Positions 35,303 through 43,645 of a stretch of DNA of 64,000 nt are shown piece by piece. How positions within the stretch are numbered: position 1 is the stretch's first letter; each line of letters starts with the position of its first letter. This DNA comes from WS-9 sp036274595. GTDB taxonomy: Bacteria; Eisenbacteria; RBG-16-71-46; SZUA-252. A program made the translations under genes and the position numbers. The stretch spans positions 41,887 to 105,886 of the forward strand of contig DASUFL010000052.1 of NCBI GenBank assembly GCA_036274595.1, written 5' to 3'. The notes beneath the pieces are model-generated. The model did not search any database and had not been told where the DNA came from. It saw nothing but the letters and a program-made list of their open reading frames with translations.

Positions 35303-36028
35303 TCAATCGAGTCGGAAGCGCTCGCCCAGGTAGATCTGGCGCGCGACCGGATCCTGTGCGAGCTCCTGGCCGGTGCCCTGCATCAGGATCTTGCCTTCGA
35401 ACATGATGTACGCGTGATCCGTCGTGCTCAGCGTTTCCCGAACATTGTGGTCCGTGATGAGAATGCCCAGCCCCTTCTGTCGCAGGCGGGACACGATGTC
35501 CTGGATCTCCGCGACGGCGATCGGGTCGATCCCGACGAACGGCTCATCGAGGAGGAGAAATCCCGGCTGCGTCACGAGCGCGCGGGTGATCTCCACGCGC
35601 CGCCGCTCGCCTCCCGACAGGTTGTAGCCCTTCCGGTCCGCCAGGTGCCCGATGTTCAGCTCCTCGAGGAGCTGCTCGAGCCGATGCGCCCGCTCCTTCG
35701 AGGAGAGCTTCAGCGTCTCGAGGATCGCGAGGATGTTCTCGCGGACGGTCAGGCGCCGGAAGATCGACGGCTCCTGCGCCAGGTACCCGATCCCGATCCG
35801 GGCCCTCTGGTGCATGGGAAGCGACGTGATGTCCCGCCCGTCCATCGAGATCTGCCCGCCGTCGGCGCGCAAGAGCCCGACGATCAGGTAGAACGTCGTG
35901 GTCTTGCCCGCCCCGTTCGGCCCCAAGAGGCCGACGACCTGGCCGCGGTCGACCTGGACGGTGACCTTGTCGACCACCTTCCAGTGACCATAGTAGCGCT
36001 CCAGGTCCCGCGCCACGAGACCGCTCAC
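35303..36028 (-). CDS. lptB: LPS export ABC transporter ATP-binding protein
   Basis: The 241-residue ATPase powers lipopolysaccharide extraction with LptFG. It has Walker A GPNGAGKTTTF, Q-loop LAQEPSIFRRLTV, the signature LSGGERRRVEITRAL, Walker B FLLLDEPFVGIDP and the switch ITDHNVRETL; DHNVRETL is characteristic of LptB. The start is GTG at 36028, forming a GTGA overlap with lptC. It is followed by rpoN, the widely conserved lptB-rpoN order. No lptA lies next to it. Confidence 0.95.
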   Translation of the reverse strand: MSGLVARDLERYYGHWKVVDKVTVQVDRGQVVGLLGPNGAGKTTTFYLIVGLLRADGGQISMDGRDITSLPMHQRARIGIGYLAQEPSIFRRLTVRENILAILETLKLSSKERAHRLEQLLEELNIGHLADRKGYNLSGGERRRVEITRALVTQPGFLLLDEPFVGIDPIAVAEIQDIVSRLRQKGLGILITDHNVRETLSTTDHAYIMFEGKILMQGTGQELAQDPVARQIYLGERFRLD

Positions 36029-36615
36029 CGCGGCGACCACCCTACCGAGTCGGGATTCTCCCCCGCTTGGGGCTGGACCTCGGCGCGCACCTCGCGCGCG
36101 AGGTGGAAGTGCTCGAGATTGGCGTCGCTCTCGAAGCCGTATCCGGTCACCACGTCTCCGTGACGGGTCACGCGCACGAAGGCGTCGGAGACGATCTTGC
36201 CCCTCGCGTTCTGCCACCGAAGCGAGTCGGTCTCGAGCGTCACGCCGCTCTCGGTCGTGACGCGCACCTTGCCCCGCGCCTCGAGGTCGTTCGTTCTCTG
36301 GAAGACCAGCCCCTGATCGGCGGTCAGGGACGAGTTCTTCTTCCCTTCCTTGTCGAAGAAGTCGATCCGAACCGTCCGGGCGTCGACGAGATTCTTGTCG
36401 TTGAACATCGCCGCGTACGACGCCCAGAGCGTCCAGCTCTTCCTTCCCTCCATGGACTCTGTGAGCGTGAAGTCCCTCGCTTCCTGGTCCGGGATCCGGA
36501 CCTCCTCCCCGCTCGTCGTGGAGGGCGCGTCCTTGTGGCAGCCCATGGCCAGGGCCGCGACTAGCATGGACAGTACCATGCCCGCGAAGCCAGGGTCAAA
36601 CCATTGGAACCGCAT
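36025..36615 (-). CDS. lptC: LPS export periplasmic component LptC, predicted lipoprotein
   Basis: The 196-residue protein has an N-terminal hydrophobic segment ending in MGC (Cys near residue 26), suggesting a lipid anchor, and a beta-jellyroll region matching LptC: DFTLTESMEGRKSWTLWASYAAMF, VRIDFFDKEGKKNSSLTADQG, and DLEARGKVRVTTESGVTLETDSLRW. LptC passes LPS from the inner-membrane complex to the periplasmic bridge. GAGGT precedes the ATG at 36615. It directly overlaps lptB; an lptA gene normally found between them is missing. Confidence 0.85.
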   Translation of the reverse strand: MRFQWFDPGFAGMVLSMLVAALAMGCHKDAPSTTSGEEVRIPDQEARDFTLTESMEGRKSWTLWASYAAMFNDKNLVDARTVRIDFFDKEGKKNSSLTADQGLVFQRTNDLEARGKVRVTTESGVTLETDSLRWQNARGKIVSDAFVRVTRHGDVVTGYGFESDANLEHFHLAREVRAEVQPQAGENPDSVGWSPR

Positions 36616-36619
36616 GGTC

Positions 36620-37642
36620 TTACCTCGCCCGAAGGTCGAGGCAGTCGTGCAGGTGGAGCACCCCGTCCGGACGGCCGAGACCGTCCAGAACGACCAGGGA
36701 GGTGATGGCCCCGCCCGGATTCTCCTCCATCGAGCGGACCGCCTGGGCGATCAGAGCCTCCCTGTCGATGGTCCGGGGCGACCGGGACATGACCCGGGAT
36801 ACGGGGATCGAGAGGTCGCCGCCCCCCTGGAGCAGGATCCGCTTCAGATCGCCGTCCGTGAGGATGCCCAGGAGGACGCCCTCTCCGTCGACCACCGTCG
36901 TCATTCCGAGTCTCTGGTTCAGGATCTCGACCAGCGCCTCGTGGAGCGTGGCGGTCTCGGGCACGCGCGGGAGCGCCGTCCCCGTGTGCATTCGGTCGGC
37001 GACGCGCAGGAGCGCGACGCGCCCGAGGACCCCGCCCGGGTGGAGATAGGCGAAGTCCTCCCGCGTGAATCCCTTGAGCCGCATCAGCACGATGGCGAGC
37101 GCGTCCCCGAGCGCGAGCATCGCGGTGGTGGTCGCGGTCGGGACCAGGTCCTCGGGGCCCGCCTCGCGCGGACGGCCGACATCGAGGACGTGGTCCGCTC
37201 CGCGCGCGAGCGAGGACGTGGGATGGCACGTGATCGTGACGACGAGGACGCCGTGACGCCGGAGCGCCGGCAGGAGCTCGAGCAGCTCCGCCGTCTCGCC
37301 GCTCTTCGAGAGGAGGATCGCGGCGTCGTCTCGCGACACGATCCCGAGGTCTCCGTGTGCCGCGTCGGCCGGATGCACGAACGTTGCGGGCGTTCCGGTG
37401 CTCGTCAGGGTCGCCGCGATCTTCTTCGCCACGAGTCCCGACTTTCCGACCCCCAGCGCGAGGACCTGCCCCTTGACCGCCGCGATCGCATGGACGGCGG
37501 CTTCGAACTCGGCACCGATCCGCGGCCTGAGCGCGAGGATCGCCTCCCCTTCGAGATCCAGGACCTCGCGCGCCCAGGCCGTGACCGAGCCGCTCGCGCC
37601 GGCCGCCTTCGATGCGGGTTCCGCCTCCAGACTTCGCTTCAC
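36620..37642 (-). CDS. kdsD: Arabinose-5-phosphate isomerase (KdsD/KpsF type)
   Basis: The 340-residue enzyme converts ribulose-5-phosphate to arabinose-5-phosphate, the first step of KDO synthesis. It has an SIS domain (LALGVGKSGLVAKKIAATLTSTG, FVHPADAAHGDLGIV, ILLSKSGETAEL, CHPTSSLARGADHVLD) and a C-terminal pair of CBS domains (from about residue 215), the usual KdsD layout. The start is GTG at 37642 with a GTGA overlap on kdsA. kdsC, the next enzyme in some operons, is not present in this window. Confidence 0.93.
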   Translation of the reverse strand: MKRSLEAEPASKAAGASGSVTAWAREVLDLEGEAILALRPRIGAEFEAAVHAIAAVKGQVLALGVGKSGLVAKKIAATLTSTGTPATFVHPADAAHGDLGIVSRDDAAILLSKSGETAELLELLPALRRHGVLVVTITCHPTSSLARGADHVLDVGRPREAGPEDLVPTATTTAMLALGDALAIVLMRLKGFTREDFAYLHPGGVLGRVALLRVADRMHTGTALPRVPETATLHEALVEILNQRLGMTTVVDGEGVLLGILTDGDLKRILLQGGGDLSIPVSRVMSRSPRTIDREALIAQAVRSMEENPGGAITSLVVLDGLGRPDGVLHLHDCLDLRAR

Positions 37643-38487
37643 GTGCGTCTCGTCTCCACAAGAGATGGATCGGCAACCGATTGGTGAATCTTCATGAGAC
37701 TTCGGAGGAGCGGCTCCAGGTCCCCGAGCGGCCACTGCGACTCGCGGTCGGATCGAGCCCGCGCGGGATCGGGATGGGTCTCGATGAAGAGGCCGTCCGC
37801 CCCCGCGGCCACCGCCGCCCGAGCGAGGGCGGGGATGAACTCCCGCTGCCCTCCGGTCTCCACCCCTCCGGGGCGCTGCACCGAGTGGGTCGCGTCGAAG
37901 AAGACCGGGCAGCCGAGCCGGGCCATCGTCGGGATCGAGCGCATGTCCACGACGAGATCGCCATAGCCGAAGGTGGTCCCTCGCTCCGTCACGATCACGC
38001 CCGGCGCGCCCGCGGCGCGCACCTTCTCGACCGCGCGCCCCATCGACGCCGGATCGAGGAATTGCCCCTTCTTCACGTGCACCGGCTTCCCGCTCGCACC
38101 GGCCGATTCGAGGAGCGCGGTCTGTCGGCAGAGGAACGCCGGGATTTGGAGGAGGTCGAGGGCGCGCGCCGCGTCGGAGACGTCCAGCGTCTCGTGCACG
38201 TCGCTCGTCACCGGAACGCCGACTCGCTCCCGGATCCGGGCGAGCGATGCGAGGCCGCGCTCCGCGCCGGGACCGCGATAGCTCTCCCGCGAGGAGCGGT
38301 TCGCCTTGGCGAACGACGCCTTGAAGACGAAGGGCATCCCGAGCGAGACGGCGATCCGCTTGACCTCCTGCGCGACTTCCTCGGCCATCGCGTCGTCCTC
38401 GAGCACGCAAGGTCCCGCGATGAGCGCGAGGCGGCCGGGCTCGATACGGACCGATCCGACCGCGACGGGCTGGAAGCGCGCGTCCAC
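37639..38487 (-). CDS. kdsA: 3-deoxy-8-phosphooctulonate synthase (KDO-8-P synthase)
   Basis: The 282-residue enzyme condenses arabinose-5-phosphate with phosphoenolpyruvate. The start region ALIAGPCVLED carries a Cys (about residue 27) where metal-independent enzymes have Asn, so a metal-dependent enzyme is predicted. Other conserved parts are FKASFAKANRSSRESYRGPG, VTSDVHE, DLLQIPAFLCRQT, VKKGQFLDP and FDATHSVQRPGG. The start is GTG at 38487, one base after pyrG. It is followed at once by kdsD. Confidence 0.95.
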   Translation of the reverse strand: MDARFQPVAVGSVRIEPGRLALIAGPCVLEDDAMAEEVAQEVKRIAVSLGMPFVFKASFAKANRSSRESYRGPGAERGLASLARIRERVGVPVTSDVHETLDVSDAARALDLLQIPAFLCRQTALLESAGASGKPVHVKKGQFLDPASMGRAVEKVRAAGAPGVIVTERGTTFGYGDLVVDMRSIPTMARLGCPVFFDATHSVQRPGGVETGGQREFIPALARAAVAAGADGLFIETHPDPARARSDRESQWPLGDLEPLLRSLMKIHQSVADPSLVETRRT

Positions 38488-38488
38488 G

Positions 38489-40138
38489 TCAGCTCCTCGC
38501 CGCGCCCGCGCGCGAGTCGGAGGTGCCGGCCCTCCTGCCCCGTTCCTCGTGCGCCGCGCGGATGAAGCCCTGGAAGAGCGGGTGGGGCTGATCCGGACGG
38601 GACTTGAGCTCCGGGTGGAACTGCACGCCGACGAACCAGGGATGGTCGGGCAGCTCCACGATCTCCACCAGCGAGAGCTCGGGGTAAACGCCGGTCACGC
38701 GCATGCCCTTCGCCTCGAGCGGGGCCCGGTAGTCGTTGTTGAACTCGAACCGGTGCCGGTGCCGCTCGGACACCTCGCTCGCGCCATACGCTTCGGAGGC
38801 GCGGCTTCCCGGCGCGATCACGCAGCGATAGGCGCCCAGGCGCATCGTGCCCCCCTTCTTCGTGACGCCGTGCTGCGACTCGAGAAGGGCGATCACCGGG
38901 TGCGGCGTCTCGGGATCGAACTCCGAGGAGTCCGCTCCGTCGAGCCCCGCCAGGTTGCGGGCCATCTCGATCACGGCGCACTGCATGCCGAGACAGATTC
39001 CAAAGAACGGCACCCGCCGCTCCCGCGCGTAGCGCGCCGCGAGCACCATCCCCTGCGTCCCGCGGTCGCCGAAGCCGCCCGGGATCAGGATGCCGTGCGA
39101 CGAGCCGAGGAGCGCGTCGGGACCGTCCATCTCGATCCGCTCGGAATCGACCCAGTCGATCTTCACCGACACGCCGTTCGCGGCGCCCCCGTGCGTGATG
39201 GCCTCCGAGATGCTCTTGTACGCGTCCCTGAGGTGCGTGTACTTGCCCACGACGGAGACGGTGACGGACTCGCGCGCGGACTTCACGCGCTCCTGGTACC
39301 GCTGCCAGGCCGAGAGATCCGCGGGGCCCGCATCGAGACGGAGCATGGAGACGACGAGGTCGTCGAGGCCGCCCCGGTGGAACATGAGCGGAACCTCGTA
39401 GATCGACGAGACGTCGATCGCCTCGATCACGGCCTGCGTCGGCACGTTGCAGAAGAGCCCGATCTTCTCCTTCACCTCTTGCGGAATCGGCACTTCGGAA
39501 CGGGCAAGGAGGATGTCGGGCTGGATTCCGATCGCGCGGAGCTCCTTCACGGAGTGCTGCGTCGGCTTGGTCTTGATCTCCCGCGCGGCGCCCAGGTGCG
39601 GCACGAGGGTCACGTGGATGAAGAGCGTGTTCACGGTGGAGAGCTCGAGCCTGAGCTGGCGGATCGCCTCGAGGAACGGGAGGCTCTCGATGTCGCCCAC
39701 CGTGCCGCCGATCTCGACGATCGCCACGTCCACGGGCTTCTTCCCGCGCGTCAAGGCGAGCATGCGCGACTTGATCTCGTCCGTGACGTGCGGGATCACC
39801 TGCACCGTGCGGCCGAGATAGTCGCCGCGGCGCTCCTTCTGGATGATCGTGTCGTAGATCTGGCCCGCGGTGACGTTGTTCTGGCGTCCCATCGAGACGC
39901 CGAGGAAGCGCTCGTAGTGGCCCACGTCGAGATCCGTCTCCGCGCCGTCGTCGGTCACGAACACTTCGCCATGCTGGTATGGGCTCATCGTCCCCGGATC
40001 GACGTTCAGGTAGGGATCGAACTTCTGGAGCGTCACCGAGAGCCCGCGGCTCTTCAGCAGCGAGCCGATGGCGGACGCGGCGATTCCCTTTCCGAGCGAC
40101 GAGACGACTCCGCCCGTGACGAACACGAACTTGGTCAT
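38489..40138 (-). CDS. pyrG: CTP synthase
   Basis: The 549-residue enzyme aminates UTP to CTP. It has the synthetase domain (TGGVVSSLGKGI, LQKFDPYLNVDPGTMSP, GGTVGDIES) and a glutamine amidotransferase domain with oxyanion/nucleophile segments PGGFGDRG and FGICLGMQ, and the catalytic HPE in VQFHPELKSRP. GGGAGG precedes the ATG at 40138, which overlaps kdsB as ATGA. Placement between kdsB and kdsA fits the CTP need of CMP-KDO synthesis. Confidence 0.97.
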   Translation of the reverse strand: MTKFVFVTGGVVSSLGKGIAASAIGSLLKSRGLSVTLQKFDPYLNVDPGTMSPYQHGEVFVTDDGAETDLDVGHYERFLGVSMGRQNNVTAGQIYDTIIQKERRGDYLGRTVQVIPHVTDEIKSRMLALTRGKKPVDVAIVEIGGTVGDIESLPFLEAIRQLRLELSTVNTLFIHVTLVPHLGAAREIKTKPTQHSVKELRAIGIQPDILLARSEVPIPQEVKEKIGLFCNVPTQAVIEAIDVSSIYEVPLMFHRGGLDDLVVSMLRLDAGPADLSAWQRYQERVKSARESVTVSVVGKYTHLRDAYKSISEAITHGGAANGVSVKIDWVDSERIEMDGPDALLGSSHGILIPGGFGDRGTQGMVLAARYARERRVPFFGICLGMQCAVIEMARNLAGLDGADSSEFDPETPHPVIALLESQHGVTKKGGTMRLGAYRCVIAPGSRASEAYGASEVSERHRHRFEFNNDYRAPLEAKGMRVTGVYPELSLVEIVELPDHPWFVGVQFHPELKSRPDQPHPLFQGFIRAAHEERGRRAGTSDSRAGAARS

Positions 40139-40878
40139 GATCGCGACCTCCCTTCCCCCCAGAGGGCCCGAGCGCGGTCCAGATCCTCGGGCGTATCGAT
40201 TCCCACGGATTCGTAGTCGCCCACGGCGACGTGGATCGGAATTCCATTCGAGAGCGCACGGAGCTGCTCCAGCCGCTCCGCACGCTCGAGCGGCGCCGGC
40301 GTGAGGCGCGCGAGATCGAGGAGCGTGCGCCGGCGATACGCGTAGACGCCCACGTGAAGAAGGCGCGGCGCGCCCGGGTCCATCCCCGAGGGAATGGGCG
40401 AGCGCGAGAAGTAGAGCGCGCGATTCGCGCGGTCGCGCACCAGCTTCACCTTGCTCGGATCGTCCGGTGACGCCCACGCCGGAAACGGGGCCGCGAGAGT
40501 CCCCATCACGACGTCCGGACTCTCGAAGAGCCTGACGAGATGCTCGAGCCCCGCGGGGCTCACGAACGGCTCGTCCCCTTGCACGTTGACGAAGACTTGG
40601 TCGGGATCGGGCGCCGGAGCATCCGAGAGAATCCGCGCCGCTTCCGCCACGCGGTCGAGCCCGGACGCATGATCGGCGCGCGTCATGAGCGCCTGCCCAC
40701 CCGCGCCGCGGACGGCCTCCGCGATCCGCTCGCTGTCCGTCGCCACCCACACGTCCCTGAGGCACGACGCCTCGCGCACGCGCTCGAGCACGCGGACGAT
40801 CAGAGGAGCGCCGCCGAGGTCCTGTAAGGCCTTTTCAGAGAGACGGGTGGACTGGAGTCGCGCCGGGATGATGGCCAC
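40135..40878 (-). CDS. kdsB: 3-deoxy-manno-octulosonate cytidylyltransferase (CMP-KDO synthetase)
   Basis: The 247-residue enzyme activates KDO with CTP before its transfer to lipid A. Conserved parts are AIIPARLQSTRLSEKAL, VWVATDSERIAEA, VNVQGDEPFVSP, YFSRSPIP, HVGVYAYRR and VGIDTPEDLDRA. The GTG at 40878 gives the length usual for KdsB; an in-frame TTG at 40956 would add 26 residues without similarity or a ribosome site. The stop overlaps pyrG. Upstream, 34 bases or more separate it from the kinase gene. Confidence 0.92.
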   Translation of the reverse strand: MAIIPARLQSTRLSEKALQDLGGAPLIVRVLERVREASCLRDVWVATDSERIAEAVRGAGGQALMTRADHASGLDRVAEAARILSDAPAPDPDQVFVNVQGDEPFVSPAGLEHLVRLFESPDVVMGTLAAPFPAWASPDDPSKVKLVRDRANRALYFSRSPIPSGMDPGAPRLLHVGVYAYRRRTLLDLARLTPAPLERAERLEQLRALSNGIPIHVAVGDYESVGIDTPEDLDRARALWGEGRSRS

Positions 40879-40990
40879 GGCGCCTTGGGTGGACCGCGAG
40901 AGGCCCTCGCGATCCGCGGAGGCGGTCTGCGGACGGGGCACGAGCCATGCTATCAACGGGTGTGGGGCGCGTCAAGAGGCCGCGGGTGCC

Positions 40991-43576
40991 CTAATGAAGT
41001 CCCGTCGCGACATAGATCTCGGAAAGGGTGCGATCGATCCCGTAGGCGATGGTCTTCGCATCCTCCGTGGCGCGCATCAAGGTGACGGCGAGAACGCCGG
41101 CGGGATTTCGCGGCGTGATGGCCCGGATGACGCGCCGTGTCCCGGTCACGAGGTCGATCCCGAGAAGCGTCGGCCGTCGCGATCCGATCTGGGACACGAA
41201 GATCTCCCGGCCGTCGCGGCTGAAACCGGCGCAGTAGAGCCGCTCCCCGGAAGCGAGTCCCGGTATGTCGATGGAGGATCCATCCGTCACGGAGTAGAGC
41301 TTGTGGAGGGGGGACACGGCCGCGTAGCGGCCGTCCGGTGTTACTTGAACGCTGCCCGCCGTGAAATCCACACCCTCGAGGACCGGGCGGGGCTCGCCTC
41401 CCGCCACATCCTGGATGTAGCCCTTCACGGTCCCAGTCGAGTCCTCGGCCATCGAGAAGACTCTGGCTCCGTCGGGGAGCCAGGCAGCCTGATAGTGGGT
41501 CCGAATGGGTCCACGCGGAAGCGTCCTGGCCTGCCCCGCTCCCCTGGGCAGGAGGACGAGATCCGTCGGGGGATCGAGCGTCGTCGCGAGAGCGTACCGG
41601 CCGTCCGGCGAGAGCGCTGCCGCGGTCCCGCTCCCCAATTTCACGACCGGGGACCCGTCGGTTCCCCGGACGCAGACCGCATACTCCCCACCCACCGCGT
41701 CTCCTTCCTCCGTGAAGAGGACGGTGCGGCCATCCGGGCTCAAGTCCGCGAGAACGGACCAGTCTCCCCACGTGAGCTCGCGCTCCTCGGTGGCACCCGG
41801 CACGAGCACCTGGAGCTCCGCCCGGTGGTTGTCCCGGACGAAGAGCACTCGTCCATCCGGAGCGATGTCGGTGATCCGCATGCCTCCGGGACTTCCCGCC
41901 ACCAGCCGCACCGTCCCGTCGAGCGTGGCCGCGTAGATCTCCGCCCCGGTGCCGCCTCGGGTGGCGGAGAACCAGATCTCTTTCCCGTCGGGGCGCCATG
42001 CGATGCCCTGGCAGCTCCCGAATCCCGAGCCAAGGACTCTCGAGCCGCCATTCCGATCGACAACCATGAGCATCCCCCGATCGTCGGGAAAGATCTTGTG
42101 GTCGAAGAAGGCGATCTGGGTGCCGCCGGGCGCCAGGCGCGGGTGGCTCATCCATCCGGGCGTCTCCCGAAGCACGCGCCCTGGGGGCCACTCGAGCCGA
42201 TATCGGCCCCCAGATACGATCAAGACCGCGAGGCTCCCGTCGTGCGCCCAGTCGGCGGCCACGACGCTGTCCACGATCGCCCGTGGGGCGCCACCTGCCA
42301 GGGGAACGCGCGCGAGGGTTCCCTGTCGCGTGAAGTGCGGCCGGCTGAACGTGTTGAGACCGATTCCGAGATCGCCTCCACTCGAGACCGCGAGAAGGAC
42401 GGCGTTGCGATATCCGAGCGAGCGCGTTTCGGGAGAGCCCGCCTGGGCGGTGTAGATCCCTGCCGAGTCGCCCTCCCACTCGGCGCTGTAGACGAGGCCG
42501 TGCCCGTCTGGAGTGAATCGCGCATCGTGAACCACTCCGCTTCGGAAGGTGATGCGCTCGTACTGGACGTGGGACGTGCCCGGTCCTCGGGTGAGCGCCC
42601 ATGCCAGAGCGGCCGCAGCCACCACTCCGAGAAACACGGACGCGACGAGGGCGCCTCGGCTCCTGCGACGCATGGCGGGCTCGCCCGCCGCCACCCCTGG
42701 ACCGACCGAGGCCAGGAGCTCGAGGTCGAAGGCGAGGTCGCGCGCGTGCTGGGGCCGCGCGGATGGGTCCTTCTCGAGCGCGCGGCGGACCACGCGCTCG
42801 AGTCCCGGCACGCGGCGCGCCGCTTCCGGCAGCGGGCCCGGCTCGCTGGAGAGGATCGCGGTCTGAACGTCCGCGGCAGTCGCGCCCTGAAACGCGCGAT
42901 GGCCCGACAGCATCTCGTAGAGGATCGCGCCCAGAGCGAAGAGATCGGTGCGGCCGTCGACGGTCTGCTCGCGGATCTGCTCCGGCGCCATGTAGCCGAC
43001 CGTGCCGTAGGTGGAGCCGGGGCTCGTGAGGGCGGCGCCGATGGTGGCCGTGCCGCTGGAGGGCGCGCGGCCTTCTTCGGCCATCCGCTTGGCCAGACCG
43101 AAATCGAGGATCTTCACCCGGCCGCCGCGGGCCACGACGATGTTCTCCGGCTTGAGATCGCGATGCACGATCCCGCGATCGTGCGCGGCGGCGAGGCCGC
43201 GCGCGACCTGAGTCGCGAGATCGAGCGCGGTCCCGACCGCAAGCGCGCCCTGCTCGAGCCGCTTCCGGAGCGTGTCCCCCTCCACCAGCTCGAACACGAC
43301 GAAGGGCGTCCCTTCGTGCACGCCCACGTCGTAGATCGCGACCACGTGCGGATCGCTGAGGGCCCCCACCGCGCGCGCTTCGAGATCGAACCGGCTCAGC
43401 CGCTCGGGATCGGACGCGAATTCGGGTGGGAGGGTCTTGAGCGCGACATCGCGCCCGAGCCGCGTGTCGCGGGCGCGATAGACATCCCCCATCCCGCCCG
43501 CGCCGAGCGGCGCCAGGATCTCGTAGGGGCCGAGCCGGGTCCCGGCCGGAAGGCCGCTGCGTCCCTGGGGGGTCAC
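40991..43576 (-). CDS. Membrane Ser/Thr protein kinase with C-terminal TolB-like propeller
   Basis: The 861-residue protein has a Hanks-type kinase domain (about 17-290): glycine loop LGAGGMGDVYRA, Lys47 in VALKTL, HRDLKPEN (Asp140), DFG (Asp158) and APEQ, all intact. A single membrane helix lies at about 309-328. The remaining roughly 520 residues contain TolB/WD40-like repeats such as ARFTPDGHGLVYSAEW, VLADLSPDGRTVLFTEEG and ALSPDGRYALA, probably a sensory propeller outside the membrane. The start is GTG at 43576. Such kinases are known in Acidobacteria and Gemmatimonadetes. The substrate is unknown. Confidence 0.88.
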   Translation of the reverse strand: MTPQGRSGLPAGTRLGPYEILAPLGAGGMGDVYRARDTRLGRDVALKTLPPEFASDPERLSRFDLEARAVGALSDPHVVAIYDVGVHEGTPFVVFELVEGDTLRKRLEQGALAVGTALDLATQVARGLAAAHDRGIVHRDLKPENIVVARGGRVKILDFGLAKRMAEEGRAPSSGTATIGAALTSPGSTYGTVGYMAPEQIREQTVDGRTDLFALGAILYEMLSGHRAFQGATAADVQTAILSSEPGPLPEAARRVPGLERVVRRALEKDPSARPQHARDLAFDLELLASVGPGVAAGEPAMRRRSRGALVASVFLGVVAAAALAWALTRGPGTSHVQYERITFRSGVVHDARFTPDGHGLVYSAEWEGDSAGIYTAQAGSPETRSLGYRNAVLLAVSSGGDLGIGLNTFSRPHFTRQGTLARVPLAGGAPRAIVDSVVAADWAHDGSLAVLIVSGGRYRLEWPPGRVLRETPGWMSHPRLAPGGTQIAFFDHKIFPDDRGMLMVVDRNGGSRVLGSGFGSCQGIAWRPDGKEIWFSATRGGTGAEIYAATLDGTVRLVAGSPGGMRITDIAPDGRVLFVRDNHRAELQVLVPGATEERELTWGDWSVLADLSPDGRTVLFTEEGDAVGGEYAVCVRGTDGSPVVKLGSGTAAALSPDGRYALATTLDPPTDLVLLPRGAGQARTLPRGPIRTHYQAAWLPDGARVFSMAEDSTGTVKGYIQDVAGGEPRPVLEGVDFTAGSVQVTPDGRYAAVSPLHKLYSVTDGSSIDIPGLASGERLYCAGFSRDGREIFVSQIGSRRPTLLGIDLVTGTRRVIRAITPRNPAGVLAVTLMRATEDAKTIAYGIDRTLSEIYVATGLH

Positions 43577-43602
43577 GCGCGTTGGGGCTCGCTCACCGGA
43601 TG

Positions 43603-43641
43603 GGGCGCGCGTGGCGATCTCGCGCGCTTCCGCGCGCGCCC
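43603..43641 (-). terminator. GC-rich stem-loop after mdh
   Basis: Arms 43603-43611 (GGGCGCGCG) and 43633-43641 (CGCGCGCCC) pair perfectly around a 21-base loop, just past the mdh stop at 43646. No U-run follows, so it could be a weak terminator or processing hairpin between mdh and the kinase gene. GC-rich chance pairing is possible. Confidence 0.3.
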
Positions 43642-43645
43642 ACCG

